DNA of 64,000 nucleotides from Rugamonas apoptosis (lineage in GTDB: Bacteria > Pseudomonadota > Gammaproteobacteria > Burkholderiales > Burkholderiaceae_D), in the NCBI RefSeq assembly GCF_014042355.1, contig NZ_JACEZU010000002.1:558001-622000 (forward strand), in the 5' to 3' direction. Made by a program: the position numbers and the translations under genes. The notes beneath the pieces are model-generated. The model was not told the DNA's origin and ran no database searches. It was given only the letters and a program-made list of their open reading frames with translations. Shown here one piece after another: positions 25,972-34,082 of the stretch (positions are counted from its first letter, which is position 1; the number at the start of each line of letters is the position of its first letter).

Positions 25972-26012
25972 TCCGGGGCGGCGCACAGGTTCCGCCGGCA
26001 GGTCGCACAGGA

Positions 26013-26792
26013 TCACTGCTTTGCCGTCACGGCATCGGGGCGGCGAAATCCCAGTGCGGCGGACAAGAGCTCGCATTCACGCATCAATAACCGCGCAATT
26101 TCTTCCACTTTTTCATCATTAAGCCGCGCGCCGGGGCCATAGACGCACATGGCGCCCTCTACTCGCCCGCCACCGCCAAAGAACGGCGCCGCAACCGAGG
26201 TGGCCCCTACCATCAGTTCATCACGACTGACGGCGTAACCATGCTCCCTTATCCACGCGAGTTTGTTGTGGTGCTCGGCGGGCGTGATGTCCGCCGCACG
26301 CAGCAACTCTTCAATGTCATGCCTTGGTTGATCGTCAAACGCAAGGATGGCTCGCCCGCCGGCGCCAAGAATGAGCGTTTCCTGATATCCGATTCCACGC
26401 CTTAAGCTCAATGGGTGCGCGCTGGGGATTTCTGCGACACACAAACGTTTTCCCTCTTGCGTGATGAAGAGCGAAACCGTTTCTCCGGTCGCATCCCAGA
26501 GCCGGCGCAACATAGGCTGGGCAAGGTAATGAATGTCCTGGCGCGACGCCCACACGTGCGCCAGATGGGCAACCGACGACCCGAGCCGGAACCGTTGCGG
26601 CTCCCCGGTCGAAGTAATGAAGCCGCTCTGCTGCAACGTGCCCAGCAGCCGATAGAGGGTGGGCCGGCTCAAGGCAACCCGCTTGAGTAACTCGCTCGCA
26701 GTCAGCTCGAAATCACTCGCGGTGAATGCCATGAGGATATCCAGAGCCCGCTCTACTGCCCGCACGTTGTCATTCAATTTCTCATCTGCCAA
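26013..26792 (-). CDS. IclR family transcriptional regulator (TTG start)
   Basis: About 259 aa. The N-terminal wHTH (VRAVERALDILMAFTASDFE, LTASELLKRVALSRPTLYRL) is followed by an IclR effector domain (GETVSLFITQEGKRLCVAEI, ILGAGGRAILAFDD, SRDELMVGATSVAAPFFGGG). No in-frame ATG precedes the HTH sensibly; TTG at 26792 with GGAG six nt upstream gives a normal-length protein, whereas the open frame runs on to 26942 with unlikely residues. It is divergent from the chemoreceptor gene, and two GTCCG-N5-CGGAC-type palindromes lie between them. Confidence 0.87.
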   Translation of the reverse strand: MADEKLNDNVRAVERALDILMAFTASDFELTASELLKRVALSRPTLYRLLGTLQQSGFITSTGEPQRFRLGSSVAHLAHVWASRQDIHYLAQPMLRRLWDATGETVSLFITQEGKRLCVAEIPSAHPLSLRRGIGYQETLILGAGGRAILAFDDQPRHDIEELLRAADITPAEHHNKLAWIREHGYAVSRDELMVGATSVAAPFFGGGGRVEGAMCVYGPGARLNDEKVEEIARLLMRECELLSAALGFRRPDAVTAKQ

Positions 26793-26859
26793 TAGAGTCT
26801 CCAAAACCGTAAGAAGCCAGCGCGACCAACAGGCCACCCAGAGGTCCGCGATTGTACCA

Positions 26860-26874
26860 GTCCGCCTGCCGGAC
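26860..26874. promoter_or_regulatory. Palindrome GTCCG-N5-CGGAC (putative IclR operator 1)
   Basis: Perfect inverted repeat with a 5-nt spacer, 68 nt upstream of the IclR start. A second, related palindrome lies 46 bp further on. Such paired dyads in a divergent spacer are typical of IclR autoregulation. Confidence 0.45.
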
Positions 26875-26905
26875 ACAATTCCCCGCCATTGACACGGGAA
26901 TCCTA

Positions 26906-26920
26906 GTCCGTATACTGGAC
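26906..26920. promoter_or_regulatory. Palindrome GTCCG-TATAC-TGGAC (putative IclR operator 2)
   Basis: Nearly perfect copy of the dyad at 26860-26874 (one mismatch: GTCCG/TGGAC). It lies 124 nt before the chemoreceptor start, so one regulator could control both divergent genes. The half-site GGAC recurs at 26937-26940. Confidence 0.45.
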
Positions 26921-27043
26921 AGCCGTATCGCTTTACGGACACATTGTATGCGATCCCCGATGCGTTGCCAGCTCGGATGGAAAACGCATGGGCCGCGCGT
27001 TGCTGGCGGGAAGTTTAAAAACGATATGGCAAGGGAGAAATTC

Positions 27044-28741
27044 ATGTTAAAAAATATATCAATCAAATCGCGCCTGATATTTGTTATTGGGTTTCTATCC
27101 GTTGGCATGATGTTCCTTGGCGGCGTAGCCCTTTTCAGCTTGGGCACCACCAATGCTTCACTTAAAACCGTCTATCAGGATCGCCTGGTCGCGTTGGGGC
27201 AACTTGATAAAGTGATCAGGAACTTACTGCGTAACCAGGTGCGCGTCGCAAGCGCCATTAGCGGCGATCTCGCTCAGATCAATAAAAAGATGGACGCGGT
27301 CGATGCGGATGTCAAACAGGCGACTGAAACGCTGGAGGCGTATACCGCCACGTACTTGACGCCCGAAGAGAAAAACTATTCCGACGAGCTCATCAAGGTA
27401 CGAAAACAATTCGTGGAAGAAGGCATGCGGCCAGCCGTCGCCGCGCTGCGCGCACAAGACCTGCCACGGGCGACAGCGCTGTTGCATGGAAAAATTCTTC
27501 CCATATCCGAGCATATCCGTGAGGTGTCCAATAAGCTCATCCAGATACAGCTGGACGTCGGTCAAAGCGAGTATGAACGTTCTCAGCAGCGCTTTGCCAC
27601 GCTTCAAGTCGTGTTTATTTCCTTGCTCGTCTTCGGGCTGGTCGTGGGCATCGGGATCGGTGTCTGGTTGATCCGTAGCATTACCATTCCACTCAACTAT
27701 GCGGTGGAAATCGCCGAAAAAGTCGCGGGCGGTGACTTGTCGAACGATATCGCAGTGCATTCCACCGATGAGATCGGCAAGCTTTTGCATGCGCTGAAGG
27801 ACATGACGGCGAGCCTCGTCACCATCATCTCGGAAGTCCGTACCGGCGCCGACACCATCGCCACGGCCTCCGGCCAGATCGCCGCCGGCAACCTAGACCT
27901 CTCATCACGTACGGAAGAGCAAGCGTCCTCGCTGGAAGAAACCGCATCGTCGATGGAAGAATTGACTTCGACGGTCAGGCAGAACTCCGATAACGCGCAC
28001 CAGGCCAATGGACTGGCCTTGTCCGCTTCCGAGGTCGCCAGCAAAGGTGGCGCCGTCGTCGCCAAAGTCGTTGAAACGATGGGCTCGATCAGTGCATCAT
28101 CGAAGAAGATCGCCGACATCATCAGCGTCATCGACGGCATCGCCTTCCAGACCAATATCCTGGCTTTGAACGCGGCCGTGGAAGCGGCGCGCGCCGGCGA
28201 GCAGGGCCGTGGCTTCGCGGTGGTGGCTTCCGAAGTACGCACCCTGGCGCAGCGCTCGGCCGCCGCCGCCAAGGAAATCAAGGAGTTGATTGATGACTCG
28301 GTGAACGAGGTCGACACAGGGTCGAAATTGGTGGGCGAAGCCGGCGCGACGATGCAGGAGATCGTCGAAAGCATCACACGTGTCACCGACATCGTGAACG
28401 AAATCAGCTCAGCCAGCCTGGAGCAGAGCGCAGGCATAGACCAGATCAACCAGGCCATCGCCCAGATGGATCAGGTGACGCAACAGAACGCATCGTTGGT
28501 GGAAGAAGCCGCCGCCGCGTCTGAAGCGATGCAAGATCAAGCCGGCAAGCTGGCGGAAGCGGTCGGCGTGTTCAAACTGGACAGCCGCCAGGCATCCATC
28601 CGTTCGACGATGCTGAAACCGGTTGCCGCCCCAAAAGCACCTGCCCCATCCATCGCTAAAAAGGCGACGCCTGAAATTGCCCATGCGGTGGCCAGGCCCA
28701 AGCCCGTCGCAGTCGCAGCCGGAGCGTGGGAAGCGATTTAA
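27044..28741 (+). CDS. Methyl-accepting chemotaxis protein (4HB sensor, HAMP)
   Basis: 565 aa chemoreceptor. ATG at 27044 has AAGGGAG in front; upstream in-frame codons are rejected. TM1 is about residues 9-32 ([20 protein letters not shown]), a periplasmic four-helix-bundle sensor follows, then TM2 ([20 protein letters not shown]), HAMP and the long cytoplasmic signalling coiled coil with the invariant tip [20 protein letters not shown]. The C-terminus ends AGAWEAI, like the CheR/CheB-tethering pentapeptide xWxxF but with Ile in place of Phe. It is divergent from the IclR gene. Confidence 0.95.
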   Translation: MLKNISIKSRLIFVIGFLSVGMMFLGGVALFSLGTTNASLKTVYQDRLVALGQLDKVIRNLLRNQVRVASAISGDLAQINKKMDAVDADVKQATETLEAYTATYLTPEEKNYSDELIKVRKQFVEEGMRPAVAALRAQDLPRATALLHGKILPISEHIREVSNKLIQIQLDVGQSEYERSQQRFATLQVVFISLLVFGLVVGIGIGVWLIRSITIPLNYAVEIAEKVAGGDLSNDIAVHSTDEIGKLLHALKDMTASLVTIISEVRTGADTIATASGQIAAGNLDLSSRTEEQASSLEETASSMEELTSTVRQNSDNAHQANGLALSASEVASKGGAVVAKVVETMGSISASSKKIADIISVIDGIAFQTNILALNAAVEAARAGEQGRGFAVVASEVRTLAQRSAAAAKEIKELIDDSVNEVDTGSKLVGEAGATMQEIVESITRVTDIVNEISSASLEQSAGIDQINQAIAQMDQVTQQNASLVEEAAAASEAMQDQAGKLAEAVGVFKLDSRQASIRSTMLKPVAAPKAPAPSIAKKATPEIAHAVARPKPVAVAAGAWEAI

Positions 28742-28791
28742 TCCGGGATGGCCGGCGCGCCATGCCCCCTCGTTCTGCCGGCCGGTGGCCG

Positions 28792-29496
28792 TTACTCCGC
28801 TTCCGCCGGCGGCGCCTGGCGACGGCCGCTGGCCAGCTCGCACGGGGTGGCCCCGAACCAGCGCCGGCACGCCCGGTGCAACACGCTCGGATCGGAGAAG
28901 CCGAGCCGGCCACACAGCCGCTTGAGAGGCAGCCCGCCAGCCACCAACGCTTGCCTGGCGAGCTCGCGGCGGGTGGCGTCCAGCAGCGCCTTGAAACTGG
29001 TCCCTTCCATGGCCAAGTGGCGCTGCAGCGTACGTTCACTGACGAACAGCCTGGCGGCGACCACTTGCCGCAGCGGTCCGCCATCGCCCAGCGCCTGCGT
29101 CAACGCCTGAAGTACCCGGGCCGACATGCTCACGGGGAGCTCCGCTTCCGGCCGGCACGGATCGTCCGGCGGCAACCCGATCAAGGGATCGCCCGTGCGC
29201 GCCACCATCAGGCTCCACAGCGCGCTCAACCGGTCCGACAAGGATTGCTCATCGCAGGCCTGCAGTTCGTGCTCATCGAGCCCCGCTGCCAGGAACAGGG
29301 CTTCCAGGTTAAGGTCCAAGCGCGCCATGCTCAGCTTTAAGACGCGCACCACGTGCAGCGGCGATGGCAGTGTGTGCAAGGCCATACCCAGGCCGGAAGA
29401 ACCAGTCGGGCCATGCCGGTGCGGGCCGCCCGCCGCACCGCCGGGTGGCTCATCGACGGGTCCGGCGCCGGACCCAGGCTGTGTTGGAACAATCAT
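28792..29496 (-). CDS. AraC family regulator, apparently lacking its central sensor region
   Basis: 234 aa, short for this family (OruR/ArgR-like members are about 330-350 aa). Residues about 50-115 resemble the start of the Arabinose_bd-type sensor (MARLDLNLEALFLAAGLDEH ... LWSLMVARTGDPLIGLPPDD), then the sequence jumps to the C-terminal HTH_18 (VVAARLFVSERTLQRHLAME, LGFSDPSVLHRACRRWFGAT). About 100 residues of sensor seem deleted in frame. A Gly/Pro-rich leader opens the protein. ATG at 29496 with GAGG is preferred over 29511. It is adjacent to the nitronate monooxygenase gene, same strand. Confidence 0.78.
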   Translation of the reverse strand: MIVPTQPGSGAGPVDEPPGGAAGGPHRHGPTGSSGLGMALHTLPSPLHVVRVLKLSMARLDLNLEALFLAAGLDEHELQACDEQSLSDRLSALWSLMVARTGDPLIGLPPDDPCRPEAELPVSMSARVLQALTQALGDGGPLRQVVAARLFVSERTLQRHLAMEGTSFKALLDATRRELARQALVAGGLPLKRLCGRLGFSDPSVLHRACRRWFGATPCELASGRRQAPPAEAE

Positions 29497-29581
29497 GGTC
29501 ACCTCGCGCATGGTTATTGGCGCGTCCGGATCGCTTTATCCCAGCCATCCAGCGCGGACTTCCCGCTGTCGCCAGTTCCGC

Positions 29582-30559
29582 TTACCGCGACGCGAAGACC
29601 ATGCGCTGGCGTTCAATCGCCATCCGGCACTCCGCGGCCATGCGCTCGAGCAGCGCCTCGCAACTGGGAATATCGTGTATCAGTCCGACCGCCTGGCTGG
29701 CCCAGACGAGTCCGCCATCCACTTCTCCACTGCCGAGCGCGGCTCTGCCACGAGCGCCGGCGACCAAATGATGGATGTCCTTGAATTCGCAACCGCCCGC
29801 GCGCGTCTCCAGCGCCACCACCTCGTCCGAAACGGCATTCTTGAGCACCCTCCCGGTGTTGTGCAGGGTCCTGAAAATCAGGTTGGTATCGCGCTCGCCG
29901 GCGCGCACCAGCGCCTCCTTGATATCCTGGTGGATGGGCGCCTCCCGCGTCGCGCAGAACCGGGTCCCCATATTCACACCTTCGGCCCCCAACGCAAGAG
30001 CCGCCGCCATGCCGCGACCATCGGCGATGCCGCCCGAGGCCACCAAGGGGATTTTCACCTTGTCGGCGGCGGCGGCGAACAGCACCAGGCCGCCCACGTC
30101 ATCCTCGCCCGGATGGCCCGCGCATTCAAAACCGTCGATGGAAATCGCGTCGACGCCGTTGCGCTCGGCGGACAGGGCATGCCGCACCGACGTGCATTTG
30201 TGGATGATCTTCACGCCCGCCGCCTTGGCCTTGATGATGAATTCCTTGGGATTGTTCCCGGCGGTTTCCAGTATCTTCACGCCTTTACTGAGGACGACAT
30301 CCAGATAGGCCTCGTAGGGAGGCGGATTGGCCGATGGCAGTATCGTCAGGTTCACACCAAACGGCTTGTCCGTCATCGCCCGGCAACGGTCGATCTCAGC
30401 CCCCAGCGCTTCAGGGGTGGGCTGGGTCAGGCCGGTCAAGACGCCCAGGCCACCGGCGTTGGAGACGGCGGCCGCCATTTCAGCGACGCCCACCCACATC
30501 ATGCCGCCCTGGATGATGGGATAGCGGATGCCAAACAGTTCAGTGATTCGAGTCTTCAT
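29582..30559 (-). CDS. Nitronate monooxygenase family flavoprotein
   Basis: 325 aa FMN-dependent TIM-barrel enzyme of the NMO/2-nitropropane dioxygenase family. Motifs: YPIIQGGMMWVGVAEMAAAV, FGVNLTILPS, the DGFECAGHPGEDDVGG segment with the His-containing signature, and LVASGGIADGRGMAAALALG, GAEGVNMGTRFCATRE for phosphate binding. It oxidises nitronates, but members in catabolic clusters may act on other substrates (some are enoyl reductase-like). It closes the left end of the acyl-CoA cluster, downstream of an enoyl-CoA hydratase and an acyl-CoA dehydrogenase remnant. Confidence 0.9.
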   Translation of the reverse strand: MKTRITELFGIRYPIIQGGMMWVGVAEMAAAVSNAGGLGVLTGLTQPTPEALGAEIDRCRAMTDKPFGVNLTILPSANPPPYEAYLDVVLSKGVKILETAGNNPKEFIIKAKAAGVKIIHKCTSVRHALSAERNGVDAISIDGFECAGHPGEDDVGGLVLFAAAADKVKIPLVASGGIADGRGMAAALALGAEGVNMGTRFCATREAPIHQDIKEALVRAGERDTNLIFRTLHNTGRVLKNAVSDEVVALETRAGGCEFKDIHHLVAGARGRAALGSGEVDGGLVWASQAVGLIHDIPSCEALLERMAAECRMAIERQRMVFASR

Positions 30560-30597
30560 GGTAGGTCTCACCTTATAAATTCACTTTGCAAAATATT

Positions 30598-30664
30598 TCA
30601 AACCCAGTCGGCTTCCATCCGCCGTGCGATGACGATGCGCTGCACGTCGCTCGTGCCGTTTGAG
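30598..30664 (-). pseudogene. 3' end remnant of an acyl-CoA dehydrogenase gene
   Basis: In the gap between the enoyl-CoA hydratase and nitronate monooxygenase genes the minus strand reads NGTSDVQRIVIARRMEADWV followed by TGA at 30598-30600. GTSxxQRIVIAR is the conserved C-terminus of acyl-CoA dehydrogenases. The rest of the gene is missing: the hydratase stop lies only 10 nt upstream. This is a deletion scar showing that the cluster once held a further dehydrogenase here. Confidence 0.7.
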
Positions 30665-30673
30665 CAGCATGGC

Positions 30674-31462
30674 TTAGCCGCCCTTGAACACGGCGGGCCG
30701 CTTGTCGAAAAAGGCGGCGATCGCCTCGCTGAAGTCCGCCGTCTCGCTGCTGGCCTTGAACGCCTCGCGTTCCGCGTCGAGCTGGCTGGCGAAGTCGTGC
30801 TCGAACGACTGGCGCATCAAGCGTTTCATGCGGCCGTAGGCCAGGGTAGGCCCGGCGGCCAGCCGCTGCGCCAGCTCCCGCGTTTCCTGTTCCAGCTGCC
30901 AGGCCGGCACCACGCGACAGACCAGGCCAAGCTGCAACGCTTCGGCCGCGTCCACGGTCGGCGACAACAAGGCGATCCGCAGCGCATGGCGCAATCCGAC
31001 CATGCGCGGCAAGCTCCAGGAACCCGACACATCGCAACTGGCGGCCACACTGGTGTAGGCCAGGTTGAAGCGCGTGCCCTCGGCCGCGATGGCGAGGTCA
31101 CACGCCAGCGACAGGCTCAAACTGCCGCCGGCCACGGCGCCATGCACACTGGCGATGACGGGCGCATCCAGCGCGGCCAGGATTTTGATGCCTTCATGCA
31201 TATACTCGATCAAGGCCAGCACCGTCTCGCCGGTGCCCTGGCGCAGCGCGGCCAAGTCGCCGCCCACGCCGAACGCCCTCCCTTCACCGCGTATCACGAC
31301 CGCCCTTGGCTGGGGATCACGGGCCAAGGTACGGCAGGCCGCCAGGAAAGCCGCCGCCGTCGGCACGTCGAGCGCGTTCAATGCCGCCGGGCGATTGAAG
31401 CTCAGGGTCGCGACATCGCCGTCGCGGGTCAATACAACGTGATTCGCATCCGGCATACTCAT
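30674..31462 (-). CDS. Enoyl-CoA hydratase/isomerase family protein
   Basis: 262 aa crotonase-fold enzyme. NRPAALNALDVPTAAAFLAA, the oxyanion-hole region VHGAVAGGSLSLSLACDLAI and CDVSGSWSLPRMVG are visible; the Asp in CDVSGSW is in the position used by PaaG-like isomerases instead of the hydratase Glu. The start at 31462 (MSMPDANHVV) has GGGGGAG at proper distance, while the longer frame from 31507 does not. It forms a minus-strand operon with the acyl-CoA dehydrogenase upstream. Double-bond hydration or isomerisation in beta-oxidation is inferred. Confidence 0.9.
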   Translation of the reverse strand: MSMPDANHVVLTRDGDVATLSFNRPAALNALDVPTAAAFLAACRTLARDPQPRAVVIRGEGRAFGVGGDLAALRQGTGETVLALIEYMHEGIKILAALDAPVIASVHGAVAGGSLSLSLACDLAIAAEGTRFNLAYTSVAASCDVSGSWSLPRMVGLRHALRIALLSPTVDAAEALQLGLVCRVVPAWQLEQETRELAQRLAAGPTLAYGRMKRLMRQSFEHDFASQLDAEREAFKASSETADFSEAIAAFFDKRPAVFKGG

Positions 31463-31523
31463 GGCCATCTCCCCCGGTTCCCCATTTATCTTGTCTAGAA
31501 TTTTCATGGTGTTTTAGCGCCGT

Positions 31524-32744
31524 TCAGCCCGTGAACTCACGGCCAAAAATATTGCGCGCAATCACCCATTTCTGAATCTCATTGGCGCCCTCGTAAATCT
31601 CGCCGATCTTGGCGTCGCGGTAGATGGATTCCAATGGCATCAAGTCACCCGTGGCGGACAGCTCGCGCACAAAGCCATAGGCACCGCACACTTGAATCGC
31701 ATCCCGTGCCACGTCCACCGCCAGGCGGCTGCCGGCCAGCTTGGCCATCGCCGCTTCGACTTCCGCACCGCCCGCTGTGTCGTGCAGGTAAGCGGCTTTC
31801 TGGTACAGGTTGCGGGCCTGCTCGATCCCGACCGCATGCTCGGCGAACAGGTATTGCCAATGCTGCATACGCGCCAGTTCCTGGCCGAACACCTTGCGTT
31901 TGCACATGTAGTCGGTCGCGGTATCGAACGCCGCCTGCGCCATGCCGACGCCGATCGCGCCTATGCCGACGCGGCCGAGCGCCAGCGCGGCCAGCGCGAC
32001 ACGCAGACCGCCGCCCTCGGTGCCGAGCACGCGCTCATCGGGTACGAACACGTCCTCAAACACGACGTCGGCCGTCAGCTGGGCATGGTTGCCCATCTTG
32101 AGATCGGGCTTGCCGACGGATACGCCCTCGGCACGCATATCGGCCATCAGCATGGTGAGCCGCTCGCCGGTGCGGCACAGCACCACGATCCAGTCGGCGG
32201 CCACCGAGTTGGTGATCCAGCGCTTGCGGCCCCGGATCCGCCATCCGCCCTCCACCCGCGTGGCCGTGGTGCGCATCGATCCCGCCGACAGGTCGGTGCT
32301 CGCTTCCGGCTCGCTGGTGGCGAAGGAACCGACAAATTCACCGCGTATGAGCCCCGGCAGGTATTTGTTGCGCACGGCCGATGGCGCCTGCTCCAGCGTC
32401 TTGCCCACCAAGATGGCCTGGCCGTCGTACAGCGCCGAGGCCAGCCCGCGCGAGTAGTAAGCCAGTTCCTCAAGCGCGGTCATCGTCGCCAGCGTGGGAA
32501 ATTCCAGCCCGCGCCCGCCCACGTCGGCCGGGAACGGAATGGCGTACAGGCCGGCGCGCGCCATCGCATCGAACTGCTCGCGAGGAAACGCTTCCCGGCT
32601 TTCTGGCCGGGTGTTGAGTTGGTGCGCGGCGGGGGCGATCACGTCGCGCGCGAATTCACGCACCTCGGCGCGGATCCGGCGTGTTTCTTCCGGCAACCAT
32701 GCGTCATGAAACAAGGTATCGGCTCGTCGTACTGGGTGGTGCAT
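31524..32744 (-). CDS. Acyl-CoA dehydrogenase
   Basis: 406 aa FAD enzyme with the full three-domain ACAD layout: N-terminal helices (RIRAEVREFARDVIAPAAHQ), middle beta domain (SEPEASTDLSAGSMRTTATR, RIRGRKRWITNSV), and C-terminal helices with YKEGANEIQKWVIAR-like end (read as IYEGANEIQKWVIARNIFG), where the Glu after Tyr is the catalytic base position. ATG at 32744 has AGGAG upstream. It introduces an alpha,beta double bond into an acyl-CoA. The gene lies between the crotonase and the flavin reductase genes of the alk-like half of the cluster. Confidence 0.93.
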   Translation of the reverse strand: MHHPVRRADTLFHDAWLPEETRRIRAEVREFARDVIAPAAHQLNTRPESREAFPREQFDAMARAGLYAIPFPADVGGRGLEFPTLATMTALEELAYYSRGLASALYDGQAILVGKTLEQAPSAVRNKYLPGLIRGEFVGSFATSEPEASTDLSAGSMRTTATRVEGGWRIRGRKRWITNSVAADWIVVLCRTGERLTMLMADMRAEGVSVGKPDLKMGNHAQLTADVVFEDVFVPDERVLGTEGGGLRVALAALALGRVGIGAIGVGMAQAAFDTATDYMCKRKVFGQELARMQHWQYLFAEHAVGIEQARNLYQKAAYLHDTAGGAEVEAAMAKLAGSRLAVDVARDAIQVCGAYGFVRELSATGDLMPLESIYRDAKIGEIYEGANEIQKWVIARNIFGREFTG

Positions 32745-32810
32745 TGTGTTCTCCTGTTGGTTCGGTTCCGCCGTCAGTGGCGCGGGATTGCGCGCGGCGG
32801 CCGATGTTGT

Positions 32811-34082
32811 TCAAGTGCAGGCTGCGAGCGCCTGGATGGCGCTCAATGGAAAGGCGGCGTCGGCCAGCTGATGATCGGGCACGCTGGTTTGCGAACTGAT
32901 CAGCCTCCTGGCTTGCGCGAAGTCGGCCGGGCTGTTGACGCACTCGGCCGCCCGTATCCGGTCGCCGGCCAGATGGAACACGCTGAGCTGCCCTTCGCTC
33001 TGGCCAGGACGTGACACGGTCCGCAATCCGGCCTCGAACACGCCGACAATTTGTATCTTCTGCTCGCCCTGATTCGACCAGAACCAGGGCACGCCGCTGG
33101 CCGGGACGGGCCGTCCCGTCAGTTGCGCCGCCACCCGCCGGGCCTGCTCCGAGGCGTTCGGCACCGATTCGAGCCGGATCCGGCGCGACAGGAAATCATG
33201 GAAACGATCGCAGCAGTCGCCTATGGCATAAATCGCCGCGTCGGAAGTCCTGGACAGTGCATCGACCGCGATGCCGTTGGCGATCGCCAGTCCGGCGGCC
33301 TCGGCCAGCGCGACTTCGGGCGTCATGCCGATGCCGCCGACGACGATATCGGCCACCACGGTGGCGCCATCGCTGAGGCGCGCCTCGCAACGCCCGCCAT
33401 GCCGCGCAAGCGCGGCCACGGTCGCGCCCAGCCTCAGCTCGATGCCCGCCTGGCGATGGGCGCGCTCGACAAACGCGGACAACTCGGGCGATGCGACGCG
33501 CGCCAGCAGCCGCGGCATCGCCTCCGCCACCACCACCCGCAGGCCGGCCGCGGCGGCCAGGGCCGCCACCTCCAGCCCGACATAACCGCCGCCGACCATC
33601 AACAGACGCTTGCCTGGCACAAATTGCTTGTGCAACAGCGCGGCGTCGTCGAACCCGCGCAGGTAGTGAATCGCCACGCCAGCCGGCACCTCGAGCGGCA
33701 GCCGTCTCGCCCTGCCGCCGGTCGCCAGCACCAGCACGTCGTAGCCCAGCTCCGCGCCCTCGCTCAAGCGCAGGGTCCGGCGCTGCCGGTCGATCGACGC
33801 CACGCGGGTATTCAGCCGCAGCGCTATCCCCGCACTGTCGTAGGCGGCGCCGGGGCGCAGCGACAGCGCGTCCGCGTCCGTGTGCGCGGCGAGCAAAGAC
33901 TTCGACAGTTCGGGACGGCGGTAAGGCAGATGCGCCTCTTCACCCAGCAGGACGATGCGGCCCGCCCAACCGTACTGGCGCAAGCTGAACGCCAGCTCCT
34001 GTCCGGCCATCCCGGCGCCGACGATCACGGCCACAGGAACCCGGTCCTGGTCCGGGTTGCCCTTATTTATGTGTGTTGACAT
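32811..34082 (-). CDS. FAD-dependent NAD(P)H reductase, rubredoxin/ferredoxin reductase type (AlkT-like)
   Basis: 423 aa, with FAD-binding VIVGAGMAGQELAFSLR at the start, NAD-binding MVGGGYVGLEVAALAAAAGL near residue 155, and the second FAD motif AIYAIGDCCD. The active LPYRRPELSKSL segment and length are those of AlkT/BphA4-type reductases, which pass electrons from NAD(P)H to rubredoxin or ferredoxin. A rubredoxin gene lies 3.4 kb away in the same cluster. It overlaps the aldehyde dehydrogenase 3' end by 20 nt, so it is cotranscribed with it. Confidence 0.9.
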   Translation of the reverse strand: MSTHINKGNPDQDRVPVAVIVGAGMAGQELAFSLRQYGWAGRIVLLGEEAHLPYRRPELSKSLLAAHTDADALSLRPGAAYDSAGIALRLNTRVASIDRQRRTLRLSEGAELGYDVLVLATGGRARRLPLEVPAGVAIHYLRGFDDAALLHKQFVPGKRLLMVGGGYVGLEVAALAAAAGLRVVVAEAMPRLLARVASPELSAFVERAHRQAGIELRLGATVAALARHGGRCEARLSDGATVVADIVVGGIGMTPEVALAEAAGLAIANGIAVDALSRTSDAAIYAIGDCCDRFHDFLSRRIRLESVPNASEQARRVAAQLTGRPVPASGVPWFWSNQGEQKIQIVGVFEAGLRTVSRPGQSEGQLSVFHLAGDRIRAAECVNSPADFAQARRLISSQTSVPDHQLADAAFPLSAIQALAACT

